Numbered from the stretch's first letter, positions 6,479 through 13,524 are shown. The stretch is DNA of 13,551 bases from Mesotoga sp. UBA6090 (GCF_002435945.1 NZ_DIXC01000070.1:1-13551), one strand, 5' to 3'. Numbers and translations are program-made. Notes: generated by a model from the letters alone, not told the origin.

Positions 6479-7351
6479 TTGAGCAAGAGGGTACAGATCT
6501 TATTATTCATTTTACCAGGTTTGCTTCTTGTTGGCCTGTTCGTCTATGGCTTCACTGCCTGGACACTCCAAGTATCGTTCACTAATTGGAGGGACGTTGG
6601 CTCGGCAGGAGATTTCGTCGGCCTCGACAATTACATAAGACTGTTCTCAACAGACAGGGTCTTCAAGGCCTCGCTGGTAAATACTCTGAAGCTTACTTTG
6701 GTATTCATCGGGGTAACGATTCCGCTTGGCCTTTTTTTGGCTGTACTTCTGGACCTAAATCTAAAAGGACGACAGATATTCAGGTTGATCTTCCTGCTCC
6801 CTCTATCTTTCTCCTTTGTAGCATCGGCATCGATGTGGACGTGGATGTTTTCTCCTCAGATAGGTTCCATAAATACTCTGCTTAGAGCCATAGGACTTGG
6901 CTCGCTTGCTCAGCCGTGGATTACTTCCGACAAACAGGCTCTGTTCTGTATTGCAATTGCCTATGTTTGGCAGTTTTCAGGCTTTTCAACACTTGTTTAC
7001 TATGCGGGAATCAGTGGGGTGGCTCCCGAAATAAGTGAAGCGGCAAAGATCGATGGAGCCTCCACTCTCCAGAGATATATGAAAGTTATTATCCCGATGC
7101 AGAGGCCGGCAACCTTGACCGTTCTTATGATACTGCTAATGTATTCATTGAGAGTGTTCGACCTTGTCTGGCTTATGACCGGTGGAGGACCGGGCAGTTC
7201 TTCGGAGATCCTTTCGACTTTCATGTTTAGAACGGCCTTCAACAGAAACAGATTTGGATATGGCGCTTCGGTCGGGATCGTGATGTTCGTTATATCGATC
7301 TTGATAGTCATTCCTTTCTTCACGAGACTCAGGAGAAGTGAATATGAGTAA
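6479..7351 (+). CDS. Sugar ABC transporter permease 1 (MalF/UgpA type)
   Basis: A 290-aa inner-membrane permease with six predicted membrane segments, starting near residues 5-27 and ending near 265-282. The cytoplasmic EAA loop, which docks the ATPase, is at about 185-206 (S-E-A-A-K-I-D-G-A-S, ending I-I-P). The conserved W-L-M-T-G-G-G-P follows at about 231-238, characteristic of MalF-like subunits. I choose TTG 6479 because AGGAG (6465-6469) is 9 bases before it; the in-frame TTG at 6470 directly abuts that site and cannot use it. The stop overlaps the next gene by 8 bases, so the two permeases are translationally coupled and should form the heterodimeric channel. No nucleotide-binding subunit is encoded nearby. 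Confidence 0.9.
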   Translation: MSKRVQILLFILPGLLLVGLFVYGFTAWTLQVSFTNWRDVGSAGDFVGLDNYIRLFSTDRVFKASLVNTLKLTLVFIGVTIPLGLFLAVLLDLNLKGRQIFRLIFLLPLSFSFVASASMWTWMFSPQIGSINTLLRAIGLGSLAQPWITSDKQALFCIAIAYVWQFSGFSTLVYYAGISGVAPEISEAAKIDGASTLQRYMKVIIPMQRPATLTVLMILLMYSLRVFDLVWLMTGGGPGSSSEILSTFMFRTAFNRNRFGYGASVGIVMFVISILIVIPFFTRLRRSEYE

Positions 7352-8195
7352 AACGACAATGAGACCAATCTCAAAAGCTAAGGATCTGACAAAGAAGAGC
7401 GCGATTTACCTGCTGCTCTTTGTCGCAGCGTTTTTCTATTTGTTCCCGATTTATACTGCGGTAAACACTTCTCTCAAGAGCAATGAAGAGTTGGCGTACG
7501 GTCCCGTCAACATTGTAAGAAACCCTGAATTTGCGAACTATCTCAAGGCCTTTTCCGAGATAGACAGGCCAATCTGGAACAGCTTCGTAATAACAATGGT
7601 AGCGACGGCGATATCTTCGGCGCTCGGTGCCTGGGGTGGTTTTGGATATTCTAAACTGAAATTCAGAGGAAGCTCCGTTCTCTTTCTCATATTGGTTCTC
7701 GGATTTTACATAGCTCCACAGTCGATACTAATACCGCTATTGAGATTCATAGGGAGCATAGGATTGTACAACTCTTATTGGGGCTTAATTCTGACGCATA
7801 CTGCGTATGGTGTTCCAATAACGACTTTGCTTTTCAGGAATTACTTCGAATCCCTGCCCACTGAGGTTGTAGATAGTGCAAGAATAGATGGTTGCAGTTA
7901 CATCGGCACTTTCTTCAGGATAGCGCTCCCTCTATCACTGCCAGGTTTTGCGGTAGTTGCTATCTTTCAGTTCACTAATATCTGGAACGAGTTCCTCTTC
8001 GGGCTGATATTGACTAGAGGGGTGAACTCTCAACCCCTGACAGTTGCTATTGGAAATCTTAAAGGCACAACGGTTGCATCATGGAATATTCAGATGGCGG
8101 GAGTGATGATATCAGTTCTTCCAGTTCTTCTAGTATATGTTTTCTTTCTAAAACTGATTGTAAAGGGTCTATTGATGGGTTCTGTAAAAGGTTGA
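7344..8195 (+). CDS. Sugar ABC transporter permease 2 (MalG/UgpE type)
   Basis: A 283-aa inner-membrane protein, the second half of the permease dimer. The first membrane helix is at about 20-40, with F-P-I-Y-T-A-V-N-T-S-L-K directly after it, as usual in MalG relatives. The EAA loop lies at about 174-200 (V-V-D-S-A-R-I-D-G-C-S, ending A-L-P-L-S-L-P), followed by N-I-W-N-E-F-L-F-G, also diagnostic. Start: ATG 7344 with AGGAGA (7331-7336) 7 bases before it; an in-frame GTG at 7338 is too close to that site. It lies in the ROK-led operon, 36 bases before the amidotransferase-like gene. Confidence 0.9.
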   Translation: MSKTTMRPISKAKDLTKKSAIYLLLFVAAFFYLFPIYTAVNTSLKSNEELAYGPVNIVRNPEFANYLKAFSEIDRPIWNSFVITMVATAISSALGAWGGFGYSKLKFRGSSVLFLILVLGFYIAPQSILIPLLRFIGSIGLYNSYWGLILTHTAYGVPITTLLFRNYFESLPTEVVDSARIDGCSYIGTFFRIALPLSLPGFAVVAIFQFTNIWNEFLFGLILTRGVNSQPLTVAIGNLKGTTVASWNIQMAGVMISVLPVLLVYVFFLKLIVKGLLMGSVKG

Positions 8196-8231
8196 CGATC
8201 AAAGTCACATAGATTATGAGGAGGTGTTGAG

Positions 8232-8978
8232 TTGAAAAAGAAAGTCCTGCTACTTGGAGAGACCTGGACAGTTACGAAGATTCATACGAAGGGATTTGAT
8301 GTTGTGGAATTGGGAGGGTTTGACGATTACTCGGTGTACTTCAAAGAGCCTATGAAAGCCTTTGAAGACATAGAAGTAACTCATATTCCCAACCATCAAG
8401 TGTTGAGCATGTTCCCCGCCAATTCCGAAGAACTGTCCAAGTTCAATGTGGTTATCATAAGCGACTGCGGAAGAAACACCCTGACTATGTACCCAGATAT
8501 GTTCAAAGTACCGATGGGTCCAAACAAAGTTCAGATGCTCGCTGATTACGTTCTCGCTGGCGGATCGCTAATTATGACGGGTGGCTATGTCGATTTCCAG
8601 GGCTTCCAGGGAAAGGGCAACTACCACGGTAGCCCAATCGAAAAAGTGATGCCTGTTAACATGATGGAAACAGATGACAGAGTAGAGGCCACTCAGGGAG
8701 CTGTGGTTTCTGTCTTGAGTCCGAATCACCCGATTTTGAAGGGTATCGATACCGCCTGGCCGAGATTTCTCGGTTACCAGAAGGTCTTTCCAAAGGAAGG
8801 TTCCGAAGTGCTTGCCGAGATTGATGGAGATCCCTTCATCATAGTCGGGGACTCGGGAAAGGGCAGATCGATGGCCTTCATGTCCGATCTTGCACCCCAC
8901 TGGGGAACTGACTTTGCGAAGTGGGAGTACTACGGCAAATTCTGGCATCAGGCTATAAGCTGGCTCAGCAAAGAGTAG
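8232..8978 (+). CDS. Glutamine amidotransferase-like protein (ThuA superfamily)
   Basis: A 248-aa cytoplasmic protein without signal peptide. It appears to be a class I glutamine amidotransferase-like fold close to the 'putative glutamine amidotransferase' family (Pfam PF07090, by recollection) and to ThuA proteins of sugar operons. Visible features: beta-strand start K-K-V-L-L-L-G-E (3-10), V-V-I-I-S-D-C-G-R-N (73-82), G-G-S-L-I-M-T-G-G (110-118), then M-E-T-D-D-R-V-E (145-152) and S-P-N-H-P-I-L-K-G-I (163-172). At the strand turn where true amidotransferases carry G-x-C-x-G it has M-T-G-G-Y, so the nucleophile cysteine is missing and amidase activity is unlikely. TTG 8232 follows AGGAGGTG (8219-8226). 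As last gene of the sugar operon it probably acts on, or regulates use of, the imported compound. The exact role is unknown. Confidence 0.75.
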   Translation: MKKKVLLLGETWTVTKIHTKGFDVVELGGFDDYSVYFKEPMKAFEDIEVTHIPNHQVLSMFPANSEELSKFNVVIISDCGRNTLTMYPDMFKVPMGPNKVQMLADYVLAGGSLIMTGGYVDFQGFQGKGNYHGSPIEKVMPVNMMETDDRVEATQGAVVSVLSPNHPILKGIDTAWPRFLGYQKVFPKEGSEVLAEIDGDPFIIVGDSGKGRSMAFMSDLAPHWGTDFAKWEYYGKFWHQAISWLSKE

Positions 8979-9092
8979 ATAACAAGAGAGAGCTGAATAA
9001 AGCTATCTGCCAGGCTGGAGTTCGATCCCTTTCCCGGTTTCGCACGAGAGATTCCGGAAGATGGAAGGCTGGCCTTGACTGGCCGGAAATAC

Positions 9093-9121
9093 AGAGGGCA
9101 CGGTTTGCGCCCTCTTATTTT
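9093..9121 (+). terminator. Rho-independent terminator of the sugar operon
   Basis: AGAGGGC (9093-9099) pairs with GCCCTCT (9109-9115), followed by TATTTTG. It lies 115 bases after the last gene of the operon and before the convergent kinase gene. Read on the other strand the hairpin is followed by TGTATTT, so it may also slow transcription coming from the kinase gene, though less well. Confidence 0.7.
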
Positions 9122-9189
9122 GTCTCGATCATCTTGAATTCAGAAAGTGGATAATGCTGAGGCCGTTATTACGAAAACGATTAAGAATA

Positions 9190-10626
9190 CTAGATTGGCA
9201 ACCTAACGATAGTGGCTACTAACTCCTCTTCATTAACTATTGAAATAGTGCCACCGTGCAATTCGATAATCCTTCTCGTTATGCTCAGGCCAAGTCCGTT
9301 TTCTCCTCCAACCCCCTTGTTGAAGGGTTTGAAGAGCTCTTCCAGTTTGGTTTCGGCGATTTTCTCTCCATCGTTTGCGAATCGCATCAAAAGACTCTCT
9401 TCTCTCTCGTCTACTTCCATAGTAACCTCTATCCTGTTCTTTGCATACCGGATCTGATTTGAAAGTATGTTTTCTATGGCTATCGCCAACTGTTCTTCAT
9501 TGACCTCGGTCTTGAAGTCTTTGAGATTCAGATTCCAGTCTATGTCGTCCCTCTGGAAAGAAAAGCGCCCGACGGTGTCCTCAAGCAGCTCTGAGAGATT
9601 CACTTCCTCCTTTTCGAGGTCGTGACGCGACAGGTATTCAAGTCTGGTTATGAAGAGGAGATCCTTTACCCTCAGATCCATTCTCTGAATCTCTTTATCT
9701 ATGACGTCTATAGCACTATCCAAATCGCCCCCGGGATATATGCCGTCCTTGATTGCCTGTGCGTAACTTCGGATAACCATGACAGGTGTCTTGAGTTCAT
9801 GGGAGATAAACTGGAGCATTGACTGTTGTTCTCTGTCCTGCTCGCTGAGGCTCTTTCTCATGTTTTCGATTGAATCGGCTAGCTCTCCGATCTCATCGCT
9901 TCTTTTCAAAGAAATCGGCCTGTCCCAGTTTCTCTTTGAGATCATTCTCACGTCCTCTGAAAGCTTCTTCAGAGGCTTCGTCAGGTATCTAGAGAAGACT
10001 ATGATGAAAACCAGACTGACCACGGTCATTATAGCCATTACGAGCAGCAGCCTGGAGAACAACGCCGATGAGAGAGTATTCATGTATGTATCCCACATGT
10101 AGGAAATCATCGTGACGTCTCTTCCCGAGATCTCTTCAGTACGAATCACATAGAAAAGACTTCGGCCAGAAAGCAGTGTTTCGTACCTCTCTGAAAGTGA
10201 CGTCTGCTTTTCTGCGTTCTCTCTAATGGATTGAATAACAGGAAGCATTTCGGGAATAATCGTTCCGCTAATGAGGAAGTCCCTGGAAGTAGAATCCAGA
10301 GGCGGAGGAGCCCTGTCAGAGCCATCCTGGGTTCCAAATCTGTTCAGGTAATAATCTATGAGGTCAAACTCCCTGTCGAAGACGACTATGTGTCCTACGT
10401 CCCTGGCATTTCTAAGATTGTTGAGGTCGATATCTTCGAAAGGGATGAACCCTCCCTGCAATTCGATTACCTTTACGTCCTGAGCATACTCTATCGTTCT
10501 GTACGCTTCAGTGGTGAAGAAGTCTCTTATCGACCATCTGAAGACGATACCCAGAAGAAAAAAGAGGATTGAAAGGACGGCGGCAAAGAGCAGCCAAAGC
10601 TTGTCAGACAGGCTCCACGATCTCAT
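9190..10626 (-). CDS. cssS: Sensor histidine kinase, CssS-like (secretion stress)
   Basis: A 478-aa membrane kinase. TM1 at about 10-30, an extracytoplasmic sensor domain at about 32-188, TM2 at about 191-213, then HAMP (about 214-266, with D-E-I-G-E-L). The H-box is S-H-E-L-K-T-P-V-M-V-I-R with H276; the N-box is E-N-I-L-S-N-Q-I-R-Y; the G1 box is N-D-G (418-420); the G2 box is G-L-G-L-S-I (444-449). Many stretches match Bacillus subtilis CssS as I remember it: R-D-F-F-T at the start of the sensor, Q-A-I-K-D-G-I-Y-P after the H-box, and K-P-F-N-K-G before G2. CssS responds to misfolded exported proteins and phosphorylates CssR; the same role is inferred here. The start overlaps the regulator stop (ATGA, 10623-10626) and has only a weak ribosome binding site, indicating coupled translation. 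Confidence 0.88.
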   Translation of the reverse strand: MRSWSLSDKLWLLFAAVLSILFFLLGIVFRWSIRDFFTTEAYRTIEYAQDVKVIELQGGFIPFEDIDLNNLRNARDVGHIVVFDREFDLIDYYLNRFGTQDGSDRAPPPLDSTSRDFLISGTIIPEMLPVIQSIRENAEKQTSLSERYETLLSGRSLFYVIRTEEISGRDVTMISYMWDTYMNTLSSALFSRLLLVMAIMTVVSLVFIIVFSRYLTKPLKKLSEDVRMISKRNWDRPISLKRSDEIGELADSIENMRKSLSEQDREQQSMLQFISHELKTPVMVIRSYAQAIKDGIYPGGDLDSAIDVIDKEIQRMDLRVKDLLFITRLEYLSRHDLEKEEVNLSELLEDTVGRFSFQRDDIDWNLNLKDFKTEVNEEQLAIAIENILSNQIRYAKNRIEVTMEVDEREESLLMRFANDGEKIAETKLEELFKPFNKGVGGENGLGLSITRRIIELHGGTISIVNEEELVATIVRLPI

Positions 10627-11297
10627 ATGTTCACACTTTTATAGCCGAAACCGTAGACAGTCTCGATCTTGAAATGAGGCATCTTCTTTCTAAGTCTCCT
10701 TACAAGATCGTCAACTGCCCTATCGCTTCCGTAGTGGTCGTAACCCCAGACTCTATCGAGTATCTGGTCTCTCGAAAAAGGTTTGCCTTTGCCGTTGATA
10801 AATAGCAGGAGAAGGTCGAACTCCATAGAAGTGAGCTCAATCAATTTCGATTGACTCTCATCGATTTCTTCGGTAACGGTTCTTCTCGCTTCGTCGATCT
10901 TGTATGGTGGAACGAATATGATTCCACCGGAATGGTGAACGCGTTCAAGAATCTTTTTGACCCGAATGACGAGCTCCCTTGGGAGAAAGGGCTTGGCCAA
11001 GTAGTCGTCGCTTCCCATCTCCAGTCCGATCACTCTATCGATATCCTTGTCCCTTGCTGAAATGAAGATCACCGGTATCATCGAATCCCTCTTTCTTATT
11101 TCTCTGAGGAGCTCGAAGCCATCGATTCCCGGCAGCATTATGTCTAGAATCCAGATATCGGGAGAGTCATCGATTTCATCGAATGCATCGCTGCCGTTCT
11201 TGAACGACTTTACTTCCCATCCTTCCTTTTCGAGATAGGAAGTCAGCACGCTGTTCAGGTTTTTTTCGTCTTCAACAAGATTTATTCTTGTTCCCAT
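10623..11297 (-). CDS. cssR: Response regulator CssR-like, OmpR/PhoB family
   Basis: A 224-aa two-component regulator. Receiver domain 1-118 with acidic pocket E9/D10, phosphorylated D52 in W-I-L-D-I-M-L-P, S80 in F-I-S-A-R-D and K102 in A-K-P-F-L-P-R-E-L. The winged-helix DNA-binding domain (about 125-224) has L-T-S-M-E-F-D-L-L-L-L-F and ends Y-G-F-G-Y. The wording of the receiver (L-V-E-D-E, S-A-R-D-x-D-I-D-R-V, G-S-D-D-Y) and of the effector (D-R-A-V-D-D-L-V-R-R-L-R) is close to Bacillus CssR, which activates htrA-type protease genes during secretion stress; that function is inferred here. The start is ATG 11295-11297 behind AGAGGTGTG. No htrA gene lies within the window, so its targets are elsewhere, or include its own promoter at 11325-11352. 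Confidence 0.88.
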   Translation of the reverse strand: MGTRINLVEDEKNLNSVLTSYLEKEGWEVKSFKNGSDAFDEIDDSPDIWILDIMLPGIDGFELLREIRKRDSMIPVIFISARDKDIDRVIGLEMGSDDYLAKPFLPRELVIRVKKILERVHHSGGIIFVPPYKIDEARRTVTEEIDESQSKLIELTSMEFDLLLLFINGKGKPFSRDQILDRVWGYDHYGSDRAVDDLVRRLRKKMPHFKIETVYGFGYKSVNI

Positions 11298-11324
11298 GAA
11301 TCACACCTCTGTGACTTCCACCTC

Positions 11325-11352
11325 ATTCAATAATAATCGATTACTCTGTCAA
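11325..11352 (-). promoter_or_regulatory. Promoter of the cssRS-like operon with a palindrome in its spacer
   Basis: On the minus strand TTGACA (11347-11352) is a perfect -35 box, followed after 16 bases by TTGAAT (11325-11330) as -10. The start site would be about 20 bases before the regulator's ribosome binding site region. The spacer contains the 10-bp perfect palindrome TAATCGATTA (11334-11343), a possible operator. Confidence 0.55.
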
Positions 11353-11367
11353 TTACCAACCAATGAA

Positions 11368-11410
11368 CCGGACTGCAAAGACATGTCTCATTTCCTATGT
11401 TGCAGTCCGG
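11368..11410. repeat. 11-bp inverted repeat with a palindrome in its loop
   Basis: CCGGACTGCAA (11368-11378) and TTGCAGTCCGG (11400-11410) pair perfectly. The 21-base loop begins with the 10-bp palindrome AGACATGTCT (11379-11388). No T-run follows on either strand, so it is not a standard terminator, although it lies downstream of the minus-strand 127-aa gene and upstream of the cssRS promoter. The surrounding gap 11298-11614 (317 bases) holds no gene that I can support. Confidence 0.7.
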
Positions 11411-11614
11411 CCCTTCTAAAGAACTACCTTTTCTGAGTAACCAACAAAACGCTATCACATGCTGCACAGTCTTTGCCACTATCTATCGCCGTTCTCAGAT
11501 TATCACGCTCCCTTTTGCAAATCGGAATGCGGCGGTTCCAGTAATCTATGTCAGACTGTCATCGTAACTCTTATATTGTTCACGCTGTTCTTTGCTTAAG
11601 ACCTTTATAGAGAC

Positions 11615-11998
11615 TTATCTTGGATCAACGCTCTTAACTGCGACAACAATAGTTTCAACTCCGTTGCTCACTCTCGTAACCTGGATCGAGAACTCGGGCG
11701 GTTCGTAGATGTTTCTCGCGGCAGATGGGAATGTATTGTGATGCCTGTGAACCGGTGTCATATCGAGCAGCATCACTTTCCTTATTGATTCGTCTTCCCA
11801 GGAACGCAGTATTTCCTCCAGATCGTTAGGGTCGATCACACGGTTTTCAGTTACGAGACGCGTTTCAGTTCCTTCGATTTCGCTTACTACAACTTTCTTC
11901 AGAGAATACAGGCCCAGATCATTTAGCTTCTGGATAAGGTCGTCTAAAGTCATTTCCGTTTTATTTGAATATCGCTTCTCCTGGCTTGTGAGTAACAT
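11615..11998 (-). CDS. Hypothetical protein, 127 aa
   Basis: I do not recognise this protein. It starts at ATG 11996-11998 with AAGGAG 8 bases before it and a TATAAT -10 element further upstream, so it is likely a real gene. It has no signal peptide or membrane helix and is probably cytoplasmic. Residues 16-40 look helical (T-L-D-D-L-I-Q-K-L). An acidic helix follows at about 56-72 (D-P-N-D-L-E-E-I-L). A histidine cluster, V-H-R-H-H-N, sits at about 83-88, and the C-terminus is strand-rich (F-S-I-Q-V-T-R-V, T-I-V-V-A-V-K). It may be a small ligand- or metal-binding or regulatory protein, but nothing decides this. It lies between cssRS, on the same strand, and the divergent BMP-family gene. 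Confidence 0.7.
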   Translation of the reverse strand: MLLTSQEKRYSNKTEMTLDDLIQKLNDLGLYSLKKVVVSEIEGTETRLVTENRVIDPNDLEEILRSWEDESIRKVMLLDMTPVHRHHNTFPSAARNIYEPPEFSIQVTRVSNGVETIVVAVKSVDPR

Positions 11999-12041
11999 TT
12001 CTTCAACTCCTTAGAAGTCTCTGAGATCTAGTTTCAGTAAT

Positions 12042-12047
12042 ATTATA
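12042..12047 (-). promoter_or_regulatory. -10 element of the 127-aa hypothetical gene
   Basis: TATAAT on the minus strand, a perfect -10 box, lies about 44 bases before the gene start. No good -35 is found 16-18 bases further upstream, so it may rely on an activator. It is back to back with the plus-strand -10 at 12086-12091. Confidence 0.45.
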
Positions 12048-12064
12048 GAAAGTAATATCCGAGA

Positions 12065-12113
12065 GAATTCGGTAAAACTGTGGGATATAATGGGATTCAT
12101 AGGACCCGAATTC
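12065..12113 (+). promoter_or_regulatory. -10 element of the BMP-protein gene inside a symmetric inverted repeat
   Basis: TATAAT (12086-12091) is a perfect -10 box without a convincing -35. GAATTCGG (12065-12072) and CCGAATTC (12106-12113) form an 8-bp inverted repeat whose centre (12089) falls on the -10 box. In addition AATGGGATTC (12089-12098) can pair with GAATTCCATT (12108-12117) with one G-T pair. This arrangement suits a dimeric repressor covering the promoter. Confidence 0.45.
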
Positions 12114-12184
12114 CATTGGTTTTGCAACCGAAAGGCCATTAAGATGCAGTTATTCAGCTATCGAGCTACCTACGGAGGTGTCTC

Positions 12185-13234
12185 ATGAAAGGGATCATTA
12201 CCGTTCTATTCATACTGTGTGCAGTCATTCTGGCTTCAGAGCCTCTCAGCATAGGCTTTATCTATGTCGGTTCGGCCGATGATGGCGGCTGGACAGAGAA
12301 ACACGATGAGGGCAGGCTGTATCTCGAGAAGACGTTTGGAAGTCAAATCGAGACTTCATTTATAGAAAGTGTGACTGAAGGGGAACAGGATCTGGAGGTT
12401 CTTAGAAGTTATGCCGAACATGACGTAAAACTCCTTTTCAGTACGAGCTTCGGTTTTATGGACGATGTGATGGAGATAGCCAGGAAGTTTCCCAATACAA
12501 TCTTCATGCATTGTTCGGGATATAAGACCGCCGAAAACGTCGGAACCTACTTCGGAAGAATTTATGAACCTGCGTACTTGACTGGTCTCATAGCCGGGAA
12601 GATGACAAAAAGCAATGTGATCGGCTATGTTGCAACATTCAAGATTCCGGAAGTTATCAGGGGGATAAATGCCTTCGCGATCGGAATCGGAAAGGTCAAT
12701 CCCGATGCGCGTGTGCACGTTATCTGGACAGAGACCTGGTTCGATCCCTCTTCAGAAGAGGAGGCGGCCGACGCCCTCATGGATATTGGAGCCGATGTAA
12801 TCGCTCAAAGCCAGGATTCGCCAGCGGCAGTTCAAGCGGCCGGACAGCGGGGCGTTTACGCTATTGGTTACAACACCGATATGAGTGCCTTCAGTCCAGA
12901 CACTTTTCTGACTTCTCCCGTATGGAACTGGGGCGTCTTTTATGAGAGAGTCGTCAAAGAAGTAATGGAGGAAAAGTGGACAAGCTATCAATACTGGGGC
13001 GGAATGGACGATGGGGTAGTCGATATAGTAATGAGTTATCTGGTTCCCGCCGATCTTCAGGAACTTGTCAATGAAGAAAGAAGCCGGATAATTGAGGACG
13101 ATTACCATCCCTTTGAAGGGCTGTTGTACGATCAAAAGGGTGATCTAAGATACTCAGAGGGCGAGGAACCTACCGACGAAGAGCTGTTGACCATGGACTG
13201 GTTTGTGGACAACGTAGTCGGCAGCCCGAAGTGA
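12185..13234 (+). CDS. BMP-family (PnrA/TmpC/Med-like) solute-binding protein
   Basis: A 349-aa extracytoplasmic binding protein of the BMP family, whose studied members bind purine nucleosides, adenine or related compounds for ABC uptake. Signal peptide: M-K-G-I, hydrophobic core 4-16, probable cleavage after L-A-S (18). C12 lacks a proper lipobox, so the protein is probably soluble. Family features: I-G-F-I-Y-V-G-S-A-D-D-G-G-W near the mature start (the usual D-x-G-W ligand-loop pattern), G-x-Y-F-G-R-x-Y-E-P-A-Y-L-T-G near 120-134, and a long A-D-V-I-A-Q-S-Q-D-S-P-A-A-V-Q-A-A stretch (203-219). ATG 12185 follows GGAGGTG (12174-12180). No permease or ATPase gene follows within 317 bases; a repeat island lies there instead. 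Ligand unknown. Confidence 0.85.
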   Translation: MKGIITVLFILCAVILASEPLSIGFIYVGSADDGGWTEKHDEGRLYLEKTFGSQIETSFIESVTEGEQDLEVLRSYAEHDVKLLFSTSFGFMDDVMEIARKFPNTIFMHCSGYKTAENVGTYFGRIYEPAYLTGLIAGKMTKSNVIGYVATFKIPEVIRGINAFAIGIGKVNPDARVHVIWTETWFDPSSEEEAADALMDIGADVIAQSQDSPAAVQAAGQRGVYAIGYNTDMSAFSPDTFLTSPVWNWGVFYERVVKEVMEEKWTSYQYWGGMDDGVVDIVMSYLVPADLQELVNEERSRIIEDDYHPFEGLLYDQKGDLRYSEGEEPTDEELLTMDWFVDNVVGSPK

Positions 13235-13291
13235 CTCTTATCTTTTTAGTCTGATTGAGCAGTCCGACTATGCCGGTCAGCGACAAGAGCA

Positions 13292-13325
13292 GTTATCCGT
13301 TAACGGTCCGCCGTTCTCCGAGAAG
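13292..13325. repeat. Left copy of a 34-nt flanking repeat built on CCGTT heptads
   Basis: This copy matches 13491-13524 at 26 of 34 positions in the same orientation. Both copies have GACAAG shortly before them and end in CTCCG-(A/G)-rich AAG. Both contain CCGTT words at about 7-base steps. It abuts the left end of the hairpin array. Confidence 0.65.
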
Positions 13326-13327
13326 TA

Positions 13328-13473
13328 GAAGTGATGCTGCGTTTGGCAGGAAGCGAGGCCGACTGCGTCGGGAAGTGAGGCTGCTTCGCAGGAAGTGATG
13401 CCCGAAGGAGCATCCGGGGAAGAGATGCCGCTCTCAGCGGGAGGTATTCAGAAGCCAGCCTGCTAACACAGGC
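13328..13473 (+). repeat. Tandem array of short core-plus-hairpin units
   Basis: Five adjoining units of 20-27 nt start at 13328, 13350, 13372, 13392 and 13419. Each has a 9-nt core: GAAGTGATG, GAAGCGAGG, GAAGTGAGG, GAAGTGATG and GAAGAGATG. Each core is followed by a short inverted repeat: CTGC/GCAG, CCGAC/GTCGG, CTGC/GCAG, CCCG/CGGG and CCGCT/AGCGG. A degenerate sixth unit follows at 13451-13473 (GAAGCCA, then GCCTG/CAGGC around CTAACA). The arms differ in sequence but keep pairing, which suggests selection for structure in DNA or RNA. No open frame with a ribosome binding site covers it. It is not a CRISPR array: there are no long identical repeats or unique spacers. Confidence 0.75.
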
Positions 13474-13490
13474 CAGTCAAATTAGACAAG

Positions 13491-13524
13491 GTTGTCCGTT
13501 GGCCGTTCACCGTCCTCCGAAAAG
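13491..13524. repeat. Right copy of the 34-nt flanking repeat
   Basis: It shows the heptad pattern most clearly: CCGTTGG, CCGTTCA, CCGTCCT, CCGAAAA in succession from 13496. With the left copy it frames the hairpin array. The gap from 13235 to the window end contains no gene that I can support. Confidence 0.65.

Noticed and set aside
8921..9154. 77-aa plus-strand frame after the amidotransferase-like gene
   Set aside because: It starts inside the preceding gene in another frame and runs through the terminator hairpin.
13328..13473. CRISPR array
   Set aside because: Units are only 20-27 nt and consist of a 9-nt core plus a hairpin. There are no long identical repeats or unique spacers of constant length, and no cas genes.
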